64,000 bases of DNA from Epinephelus fuscoguttatus (Eukaryota > Chordata > Actinopteri > Perciformes > Serranidae). This document shows positions 23,901 to 35,900 of the stretch, piece by piece. The number at the start of each line of letters is the position of its first letter. Within the stretch, counting starts at the first letter, position 1. The notes beneath the pieces were generated by a model. It was not told the origin of the DNA. It was given only the letters and a program-made list of their open reading frames with translations, and ran no database searches. Position numbers and translations under genes: made by a program. Location of the stretch: contig NC_064773.1 of NCBI RefSeq assembly GCF_011397635.1, positions 30,823,449 to 30,887,448 of the forward strand, read 5' to 3'.

Positions 23901-26900
23901 CAGGTCTTACTTTACTACTAACTTGCGTGTAACGTTAGCATGTTAGCATGTTTCCACTAATTACTTGGACTGACCTAACGTTAGTAACGTAAGCTTTGCA
24001 AGCGAAGGCTGCAGCTAACAGCTTTGCTGTGTTAAGATTAGATCAGAACAGAAACATGACAGGAGAATTTACTGATTAATTTTGCTGTTTCCACTTGGAC
24101 TGACCTGACGTTAGTAACGTTAATCCTCTCGCTCTCCAAAACAAATGCATGCGGTAATTGCCGGTTGCAGTCAAGATTTTACGAATGAAGCAGAATGCCG
24201 GTTGTAGTCGGAACAGCTGTGCGGAAGTTCCGCACAGCTGTTTTAAGTAATCCCTGTGAACCAAATAATTCAAGTTGACTTCCCCAAATACAGTCAGATT
24301 GAGCCTAAGTGTAAAGCATGTGTAGATCATATCTTTTAAAGTGTTAGTTCCACCTGGAAAGCTTCAGGGGATAGTGCGCCCAAAAATGAAAATTCAGCCA
24401 TTATCTACTCACCCATATGCCAAGGGAGGCTCAAGATGAAGTTTTAGAGTCCTCACATCACTTGCAGAGATCCAAGGGGAGAGGTGTTAGCAACACAACT
24501 CCATCTAATGGAGGCTTATGGCGCTCCAGGACACTTGGATCACTACGGACGAGTAGTATGGAGATATTTTGTGGTTTCAATTATGTGTTTTTGGACGTTT
24601 GAATCTGGGGCACCGTAAGCCTCCATTAGGTGGAGTTGTGTTGCTACCCCTCTCCCCTGGGATCTCTGCAAGGGATGTGAGGATTCTAAAACTTCACCTG
24701 AGCCTCCCTCGGCATACGGGTGAGTAATGGCTGAATTTTCATTTTTGGGTGCACTATCCCTTTAAGCTGTGCAAAAGTTGTTTGTTAGATAAACCATGCT
24801 TGTCGGGTTAGCCTGTGGATGTTTAACAACATCAAAAGTTAAGGGAGTGGAGGCCCAAGTAAGGAAGGTGAGAGGGATGATGGATGGGACCAACATCCAC
24901 AGGCTTTCACCCAGGAGGCCAGTGTTCACTTCCCGTAAGATTGTAAAGCCAAACCCTGTTATTTGTTATAGTGTACCGTGCTCCTGGCCCGTATTCTGAA
25001 TTTTTATCTGAATTCTCAGAGTTTTTATCCAGTTTAGTTCTTAAATCAGATAAAGTTATTATTGTAGGCGATTTTAACATTCATGTCGACGTTGATAATG
25101 ACTCCCTGGCTACCGCGTTTATCTCATTATTAGACTCCATTGGCTTCAGTCAGGGTGTACATGAACCTACTCATTGTTTTAACCATACCCTCGATCTAGT
25201 TCTGACGTATGGAATTGAAATTGATAACCTAAAAGTCTTTCCACAGAATCCCTCGCTATCGGATCATTATCTGATTACTTTTGATTTCTTTTTACTCGAT
25301 TACACGCCACTCAGCAACAGTTACTATACTAGATGTTTATCAGATAGTGCTGTCGCAAAACTTAAGGAAAAGATTACTTCGTCGTTAAATTCAATACCAA
25401 TACCTTCAGTAACACAGGTTTCCCGTGCCGACTTTAACCTCTCCCGAATTGATCATTTTGTTGATAGTAGGCTCGCACGAACAACGCCGACTCTGTAGCT
25501 CCTCTTAAAAGAAGTTAAAAAGCAAAGAAAGTTCGCTCCTTGGTATAACTGTCAAACCCGTAAGTTAAAACAAATATCACGAAAATTTGAAAGGAATTGG
25601 CGATTAACCAAACTGGAAGAATCTCGTTTAATCTGGACAGACAGTCTCAAAACTTATAAGAGGGGCCTCCGCAATGCCAGAGCAAACTATTACTCAGCTC
25701 TAATAGAAGACAATAAGAACAACCCCAGGTTTCTTTTCAGCACTGTAGCCAGGCTGACTGAGAGTCAAAGCTCTATTGAGCCTTGTATTCCCTTAGCCCT
25801 TAGCAGTAATGATTTTATGAGCTTTTTTAATGACAAAATTCTAACTATTAGAGGCAAAATTCATGACCTCCTGCCCTCAGATAGTACCTATCTAACCTCA
25901 AACACAGCTGTAAAATCTAATATATATTTAGATTGCTTCTCCCCAGTTTCTCTTCAAGAATTGACTGCAGTGATTTCTTCATCTAAATCATCAACGTGTC
26001 TCTTAGACCCCATCCCAACTAGGCTACTTAAGGAGGTCTTTCCTTTAGTTAACACTCATATATTAGATATGATCAATATATCCTTATTAACAGGCTATGT
26101 ACCACAGTCTTTTAAGGTAGCTGTAATTAAACCTCTACTAAAAAAGCCCACCCTGGATCCAGAGGTGTTAGCCAACTATAGACCAATATCTAATCTTCCC
26201 TTTATGTCAAAGATCCTTGAGAAAGTAGTCGCAGCCCAGCTGTGTGATTTTCTCCAGGATAATAATTTATTTGAGGAATTTCAGTCAGGATTTAGAGTGC
26301 ATCATAGCACTGAGACAGCTCTAGTTAAAATTACAAATGACCTTCTGATTGCTTCAGACAAAGGACTCGTCTCTGTACTTGTTTTATTAGATCTTAGTGC
26401 GGCGCTTGACACAATTGACCATCAAATTCTGCTGCAGAGACTGGATCACTTAATTGGCTTAAAAGGTTCAGCACTAAGCTGGTTTAAATCTTATTTATCT
26501 GATCGTTTTCAATTTGTTGACGTCAATGAACCATCCTTACGTACTAAAGTTTGTTTTGGAGTTCCGCAAGGTTCTGTGCTCGGACCAATCCTGTTTACTC
26601 TATATATGCTTCTTTTAGGTAACATCATTAGAAATCACTCTATAAATTTCCATTGTTATGCGGATGATACTCAGTTGTATTTATCAATAAAGCCAGAAGA
26701 AAGCAATCAATTAACTAAACTCCATAATTGCCTTAAAGACATAAAAACTTGGATGAGCACCAATTTCCTGATGTTAAATTCAGACAAAACCGAAGTTATT
26801 GTTCTTGGCCCCAAACAACTCAGAGACTCTTTATCTGATGACATAGTTTCTCTAGATGGCATTGCTCTGGCCCCTGCCACTACCATAAGAAACCTCGGAG

Positions 26901-29900
26901 TAACATTTGATCAAGATTTGTCTTTTAATTCTCATTTAAAGCAAACCTCACGGACTGCATTTTTTCATCTGTGTAACATTGCGAAAATTAGGCCTATCCT
27001 GACCCGAAAAGATGCAGAAAAATTGGTCCACGCTTTTGTTACCTCAAGGCTGGATTATTGTAACTCTCTATTATCAGGTAGCTCTAGTAAGTCCTTAAAA
27101 ACTCTCCAGCTAATTCAGAATGCAGCAGCACGTGTACTAACAGGAACTAAGAAACGTGATCATATCTCTCCTGTTTTAGCTTCTCTGCACTGGCTCCCTG
27201 TAAAATCCAGAATTGAATTTAAAATCCTACTGTTAACTTATAAAGCTCTAAATGGTCAAGCTCCGTCATATCTTAGAGAGCTCATAGTACCATATTATCC
27301 CACCAGAACACTGCGCTCTGAGAACGCAGGGTTACTCGTGGTCCCTAAAGTCTCCACAAGTAGATCAGGAGCCAGAGCCTTTAGCTATCAGGCTCCTCTC
27401 CTGTGGAATCATCTTCCTGTTACGGTCCGGGAGGCAGACACCGTCTCCACATTTAAGACTAGACTTAAGACTTTCCTCTTTGATAAAGCTTATAGTTAGG
27501 GCTGGCTCAGGCTTGCCCTGTACCAGCCCTTAGTTAGGCTGACTTAGGCCTAGTCTGCCGGAGGATCCCTCTATAATACACCGGGCCCCTTCTCTCCTTC
27601 TCTCTCTCTCTCGTATCCTATTACTGCATCTAGCTAACCCGGCCATTCTGGATGTCACTAACTCGGCTTCTTCTCCGGAGCCTTTGTGCTCCACTGTCTC
27701 TCAGATTAACTCATATCACAGCGGTGCCTGGACAGCGTGACGTGTGTGGTTGTGCTGCTGCCGTGGTCCCGCCAGATGCCTCCTGCTGCCATTATTAGTC
27801 ATTAGTCATACTTCTTCTGTTATTATACACATATGATTATTGTCACACATGTATACTGCCAGATATTAATACATACTTTCAACATATTGTACCGCAGTAA
27901 CCAGAACTATAACTATAATATTATTACTTTCATTAATGTTGTTGTAAGATACTGTCATTACCTGCATCTCTCTCTCTCTCTCTCTCTCTGTGTGTCATAT
28001 GGATTACTGTTAATTTATCATGTTGATCTGTTCTGTACGACATCTATTGCACGTCTGTCCATCCTGGAAGAGGGATCCCTCCTCAGTTGCTCTTCCTGAG
28101 GTTTCTACCGTTTTTTTTCCCCGTTAAAGGGTTTTTTTTGGGGAGTTTTTCCTTATCCGCTGTGAGGGTCTTAAGGACAGAGGGATGTCGTATGCTGTAA
28201 AGCCCTGTGAGGCAAATTGTGATTTGTGATATTGGGCTTTATAAATAAAACTGATTGATTGATTGATTGATATTTTTTCCTAAACCCAACTGTGTGCTTT
28301 TGTTGCTGAAGGAAAAAAGTGTTGATTCATGGTGTTATACCTACGTAGTGCATTTATTTTGAAAGAGACTATATGCAAACTGTACAAATCCTGTGAAATG
28401 GAAGTGTAGTTTGAAAACAGACAAGGTAAGTAACAGGCTGAAGTTGACATGGCATCCCAGATCGTCAATAACCAATGCAGCCAGGAACTTCGACCTAGAC
28501 CTCGACATGGAAAATCAATGACCAAACCTTGATAAGTGACAAAATCGGAGTGAGAATATGTTGGCTCTGGATACGGTGATGATGTCCTTACAAAAGTGTT
28601 GGGGAGGAACTTCTTCTGGTGGAACATTTTCAAGTGGGGTGGTGAGCACTGTTACTATGTGGCTCTTGCAAAACATTATTTATTCTGACAATATCACAGA
28701 AGCTCACGCGAAGAGGAACGGATCGATATATTTGTGAGGTCACTGTCACTGGCACATGCTGCTGTTAGGGTAAGAAGATGGGGTAAATCTGCTCCGACTG
28801 GCTGTGTCAGAAAACAGATTAACATCAAGCATCCTGCGAGACGGAGTCTGGGCTTTACCAAGGTGCGTTCACAAGTTGTCTTATTTGTTGCACATCTTTA
28901 CAATATTTGGCCGAAAGAACAAAGCAGGCATGCTTTACGGCACAATCCAAATCTTCATCACAACTCGCCATTTTCAGAGTGTAGGTTGTTAGTTCTGAGG
29001 GTTTTTTTTCCTGTAGCTAAGAGGATTTTGAAAATGTTAACACACACATAGCGCAAGGCAGGGAGAATGCCGACTGAAATCAGCACCTAATGGAAGGCTT
29101 ATGGCCACAGTTTACATCTTGAGAGTACTAATGTCATAGTCTTCAGGTTTGGGTCTGTTGCTCAGGCAAAATGACTTATGAAGATGCTACTTTGGGCTCT
29201 GAGAAATTGTGATGGAAAATAAATCTGCAGACTGATCAGTAAGGACAGTAATTGTTTGTTGTAGCCCTAATCATGGCAAATGTTATTAAACATCACACAA
29301 AAATGAGATACTGTAAAAGAACTGTGTTCAAAGACCATTTCTTGCAGCTCTGAACCAAAGAACATCAGCATACCATCAGCCATATGGTTTTCTACTATAA
29401 CTGCCTCTGAATGTTAAACAGAAAGTGCAGGGATTAGACTGCGCTGGAGGAGAAGAAAGTCAGAGCAGCACACTGAGCGCTGCTCTGATATGAATCAAGG
29501 AGTGGCCCCCAGGACTCTCCACAACACTGTTAAAGCTTTGTTTACTTAAATCAGAGCAACTGATCCAACTGGTTACAGAAGTCCAGGCTGTACGTCTCCG
29601 CTAATCCCTCTCATGTGGGCGCAGGACAAAAACAGCCTGTATGGAGTCAGAATAGATGGAGAGAGGCCACCGGTTGGCTCTAAACTGTTTGCACCCTCAG
29701 CACGAGAGGAGTTTTATACCCAAATATTTCTAAGAAGAGTGAGAGCAACCAAAAAATAAGATTTGAAATGAAGTTAGTCAAGTTTGAGACACTGTCAATG
29801 TATCTGGTTAGGCTAGGCTTAGAAAAAGAATCATGAGTTATGTAAGTTATGCAAGTTAGGTTGAGGAAAGAATCATGGTTGGGCTTTGTCACATTACATA

Positions 29901-32900
29901 TTTAAGGTAAAGTTACACTCAAAGTAACGTGATGGCGTACTTTGTTTCACACGGAACATGAACATGTTCTGGTGAAAAGTCCTGTGTTTGTTTGACCTAT
30001 CCACCATTCCTCATTCTGCATCCTTACAAAGACTTTCGGTCTTTATACTACCTCCTTCTTTACTCCTGTCGGCACATTAATCAACTCATTGCAGCCTTCA
30101 CGATTATGTGAGTTATATATGAATTCTGACGCATTACTTTTTGTAGATATGCATGCTAACAGTGCATAAGAACAGTCTGCTTTGTACATGCAGAACACTG
30201 TCATTCAGATCAGCTGCATTGCTAGTAAAAAGGTGAAATGTGCCTGAAGCTAACTGTGTTCAGTTATGACGAAATTATCCTTCATAAAAATAGCACTGAC
30301 GGATCTTTGTTCGCATACGTGCTCATTTCACACCCACACACTAAATGAGGTGTATTTTCCAACCGAGCCAGTCCTGCCTTTCAGTTACTCCAAAGCAGGT
30401 TCTTCAATTTAGAGATCCTACAACAGACCTCAATGGGCTCTTCACCAGAAAAACACAAGCTTTATCTAGATGTCTCTCTGTGATAAGCTTAGTCATAATG
30501 CTGATATGCTCTAAATAAACAGAGCAAGCACTGACTCCAGATACAGCAACACATCAGATATGGCCATCAGTTTTTAGTTACGCAACATGGTTGCTATCAG
30601 ATGTGTCTTAACAACACAACAAACAAGAGTAACAAACAAGAGGGCAGATAGAGGAATTTATATATTTTACTACACGTGTCTAGAACCCTGCACAAACAAC
30701 ATTTTGTAGCAACTTCTGGTCACACAATTCAATTTCTTTAATCTACAAAGCCCAATATCACAAATCACAATTTGCCTCAGAGGGCTTTACAGCATACGAC
30801 ATCCCTCTGTCCTTTGGACCCTCACAGCGGATAAGGACCCCCCCTCAAAAAAACCCTTTTGGTCCGAAAATAAACACTTTGTTTATTACAGTTAATGATA
30901 TAATAAGAGAAAAAACAACCCTGGATCTGCCATGACTGATCCAATCTCTTGTCCACTGAGATTTTGTCAGACAGCCGCTGTCATCCAGTCAGCCTCTCAA
31001 AAGCTCTCTGTGACTATATTTCCTTTTGGTGTAAGTGTCAAACCAGTTTGTTTGGTTATCCTTATGTTTTTTCTTGTTTATGTCATCCAAAACAAAAAAC
31101 CTGTTTGCTCACACACTATAATGCACAGTGTTCTGTAGCCTGCAGAAAGACAAAAACCTCTGGTTTGTAGTTGGAGCCTGTTGCAGACAGTGTGGTGGAC
31201 TACGGCACAGACTTCTGGCACAGATTCATATAACTGTTCTGCATGTGCTGCAGTCTGGATTGTACAAAAGTTTTCCATGAAATAAAATAATTTAAAATAA
31301 AGTCTTTGTATCATTTTTTTTTGTTTTTTGACATGTGGCAATACTTTCCTTCCTCTCCAAGTTTACTCACATTCAATAAAGCCCAACAGATGATTTAACA
31401 AGATGTATAAACAGTTATTTGATCATGGCTCATTAATGCTAATTAAAAAAAACTATAGATTTACAATAAAAATATTTATGGGTTCATTTTTATTTCATTG
31501 TTAATAATGATGTGAATGAGGAAACATCATTAAAAAATATGGGACTACCACTGGGACTTAGATTCATGCTGAGTGGATTGTAAGGGTATCACAAGTGTGT
31601 GGAAGAACTTTGTTAGAGAAAAATAACAAGTTTAAACATAATTTTGAAGTACAGCATATTATAGCATATATATACAGTCCTTTTATTCTGATGTAGTGTT
31701 TCTATGGCAGAGGGTCCAGCTTTCAAACACGGTAGGAAAGCAGGGTTGCTTGATCAACAGCATGAAAACTGATTAAACTAAGAAATTCTTAAAGGAAAAC
31801 TTCACCTGCAAAATGACCTTTGTACATTAATTACTCATTGTGGTAATTACTCATTACCAACATTAATATCATGAAGAAAACTTTGTTTCTCTCGCATGCC
31901 TTAATGGTGAATGCAGAATCCAACATTCATTTAAAAACTCTCACATATCTCGTGCAGTGTCATCCAAGTCTTATTTATCCAGTTGTATGCTCAGTGCTTC
32001 CCAAACACATGTATTTTCACTAAAACATTACAAAATAAAACACTTTCACCTCTGAGTAGCGTGCCTGGACATGTGTGTGCGTATGAGCTCCACTAGGCAC
32101 ACTACTGGGACGTGCGTGAGAGTGTTTATGCTGCCGTGTTCTTAATCATGTTTTTAGCAAAAATGCATATGTTTAGGAAGCACTGAGCATACGACTGGAT
32201 AAATGACACTTGGATTATACTGCATGAGTTGTGTGAGAGTTTGTAAACCAATGTGTTGAAATAGTTTTGCTATTGTAAACGTTGACCCCATTTACTTTAA
32301 TTAATGGAGAATGTTCGACTTTTTTGGATTCTTTGTTCATCGTGGAGGCGTGCGAGAAAAACAAAGTTTTCTTTACAAATTCAACATTACACGCAGCGAG
32401 TAATTGATATACAAATGATCATTTTACGAGTGAAGTATTCCTTTAAGTTTGTATTGGATAGGACACCATTATAACAAGCCAGCTGTTTGTTAATTTTTGT
32501 GCAAAGCAACTGTTCTACTGGCCTGTTGCAATTGGGCCTACTACTGTAAAATGTTAGGCCATTAAAAATGCCTGAATTGGCTCTAATTTTGGATATAATG
32601 GCTTTGTTCTAAATTTATAATTTTGTGAAATAAAATGAATGGTTTATAGGTGAATCTTTGAATCCGCTGTGACTTCATGACAAAGAAGAACATGCAGAGC
32701 CCATTCACTGGTTCTCAAAGATGGCTTTACAGACACAGGGGTCTTTGACGCATGACAAAGGGGTCCTAGCAAACAAAACATGATTAATTCCTACAAATGC
32801 ATAGGTTTCACTTTCCCTACTGTGAGTTTCAACTTTCTATAAAACACCATTACAAAAGCTTTCAAAAATAGGAGTTCCTGAAAAAAAAAATCTTACCATG

Positions 32901-35900
32901 GGTTTTCTCTAAAACACAGTTTTTCCTCTTTGCATCAGAGTGTGGAAAGCCCTGGTGTTTCTAACTGGAAATGAAACTGAATGTCTGCTGATGTGATTTA
33001 CCTTGAAGTCAAAGCTGCAGAGGCTGACTGCGTCACCGTCATCCTTCTCTCTGCGTTTCCGCTTCTGTGGAGAGATGAGCAGATAGGATGTTAGCTGTAA
33101 TATTCAACATGCATCACTGGAACATGTTGATGTGTCATTAAACATTCTTATGATGTGGAGTGTGTCAAAGACACAGACACTTACAAAAGTCTGGAAGTCT
33201 GGAATAAACACTCTAAACAGAAGAGGATTTTCCTCTCCAGGTCTATAGTAGCATTTTAAGTTGTTGTGCTCTATGCCAAACTTTGTATACAAAATGATCT
33301 CAGACTGGGAATATGGGCAAACATTTCTCAAATTCTTCCATTCAGTAACATCAGTATATGTTCTTCACTGTATGCCGGATTACACATCTCTGTCTGGGTG
33401 CCAATATGAGACTATCATGAAAAGCGATTTACGGCCACCTAAATCCCTGCTCGTACTTTAGGCCAATTATGCTCATTGCCCCCTTAGCTCCATTGTAAAA
33501 CTAGACTAGACACTGCTGGAGGTCCTCTTGGGAACAGGAAATGGTTAATTAGGCAGCAGGACACTTTAACACCTGCATGTGGAATGACAGTAGGCTGGGA
33601 GAGTCAGTTTAGTTAGCAGGTGAGAACAGTAGTCTGGCCTGCTGAAGCTGAGGGTTGTAATAGCCCTGAGGAGCACTGGTGGCCTCTGGGACCCCTGGGG
33701 CTCTGTTACTGCGCTCCATTAACCATGGAGGCCAGACTGCTTCTGGCTGGACACACAGGACGTCAAGACCTGATTGACCAGCGAGGTGAGGAGGGCCAAA
33801 ATGGACACATAATGGTCAGGGGTGGCTGACGATGAATGACTGAGCTATGTATTTGTTTGTGTTGGTGTAAGGCATTTCCTCTCTGACGGGTGAAACTGTT
33901 TGTTTTCCCACATCCGTAAAAACTTTAGAGCTATCTGCTCAACTATTTCTACTGGACAGCTTTAAATATATCCCCTTTGCATGCATTTCAGGTGGTGTTG
34001 TGACTGTTAACCTTAACACAGCAATGAATGGTAAGGTTTGTTTAAAGTTGGTTGCATCTCAATAGGAGGCAGAGCTGCAAGTAAGACAAGATTGTGTAAT
34101 TCACTTCACAGCAACCTTTTATTCAGCGTCACAGCTGAGCACAGCAGAGAGGTTTCACCGATGGTTTTACAGCTAGCTAAGAAATAGACTGACAAGCTAA
34201 CAGCTGGGGCTGGGCAATTTATCAATATTATATCAATATCATATCAATATCTGCATTTGAAAGTAGTTATCGTCTTATCTTTTGTATATTGTAATACGGT
34301 AAGTGTTGTCTTCTCCTGGTTTTAGAGGCTGAATTACAGTAAAGTGATGTAATTTTCTGAGCTTGCCAAACTGTTCTTGCTGTTATATTATATGCATACA
34401 CCAACTTTGTCATTATATCTACATTACTGATGATTATTTAGCAAAAAGCTCATTGTGTAAACACTTTGTGAAAGCACCAATAGTCAACCCTACAATATTG
34501 TCTCAATATTGATATTGAGTACTGTAATTACTACTGTAATTACTAACAAAATTAGTTACGATACGATTTTCCTGATATAATCTTTGGACCAACAGCAGAT
34601 GGGATTTGATTAAAGATGGGTTCCATCATTTCACGTAATTATGCCTACATAAGCCATTGACGGTGGGCAGTATTGACAAAATAATCTATCGAAACATGTC
34701 ATTTTTATATCATATTGCAGTGGTTCCCCTGGAAAACCCAATATAGACCCTGTTGGTCAACTCTCAAGTATCTCTTAATTTCCAAAGTTGTAAAAATTCA
34801 GGAGACTGTCTTTATTTGCACTACTGCAATATGCTGCTCTGATTAATTACTGTGAAGTTAATGTCCAGTGTGATTGATCAAACAGCTGTTGAACCCAATC
34901 AGACAGATCCTGGCACATCAATACATTTACTAGATAGTGCTTTGAACAGTCAATTCAAATTCAAATTTGAAACACAATTTTTTCCTGAGGAGCAATTTGC
35001 ATCGTCTCACTTATGCCTCGTTCATGCCACACTAGTCTATATAAACAAATAACTGCATATGTATGCAGAATCTGTGGGCAACGAGAAGGATTTTGGCATT
35101 AGAAGCAATCTGGTTTGGTTTGTTTGGTTCTGGTGAGCCGTTGCTTACGGTTTCCAAGTAATTTGCCGAGCTCATTGTGGATTTGTGACATACCTATTTA
35201 CTTTGGCGTATCTGCCTTGACTTTTGGGGGTCATCTGCGCAAATTTTGATATCATTCTGGACACTTGATGTAAGAATAACTTAAATGATTAATGTTAATG
35301 CATAATGAATATTGTTGGATAACTACTATTTACAGTAATGATTGAAGCTTCACAGCTTTTGGGTCAGCCCTATAGCTTTTAATTACCTTTTGTCTTATTG
35401 ATCTGCATTCATGTGCAGATATCTGTTTATAGAGATTGGCCAAAATTATGTCTGGGCCTGTTTCAAGCTGAAAATCGAACTGTTAACAATGTGCGGCGCA
35501 TGAAAGAGGAAGTCTTGGCCCGGCTATTCACTTTCTACACTGGATCTCCCAAAGTAGTGTTACTTCCAGAGGCTTTATTGCATCAGACTGATATCTGACA
35601 AGCTCCGAGACTGACACTACAGGACTTACAAAGTCGTCACACTGATGCACTTTTCACATTACACAACTTGTTGCCTTGTAATTGGGAGTCCTGAAATCGT
35701 TGTGTCACACTACATGACTGACCGGTGACAGAAGGTCACACGCTACAAGTTTTCACCAGGAGGAATTATTCTGGTCTCCATAGTATGTGCTGTCACAAAA
35801 ACACACATGCAAAGTGACACTAGATGGACACTAGGGTTTTTTTCACTTATCATTGGCACACATGTTCACAAAATAGCCTGTTTCCTCATTATCTCCTTTT

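Noticed and set aside
28734..29051. 105-residue plus-strand open frame in intron 3
   Set aside because: No family resemblance, no splice signals, and it is in repeat-rich DNA next to a MITE fragment.
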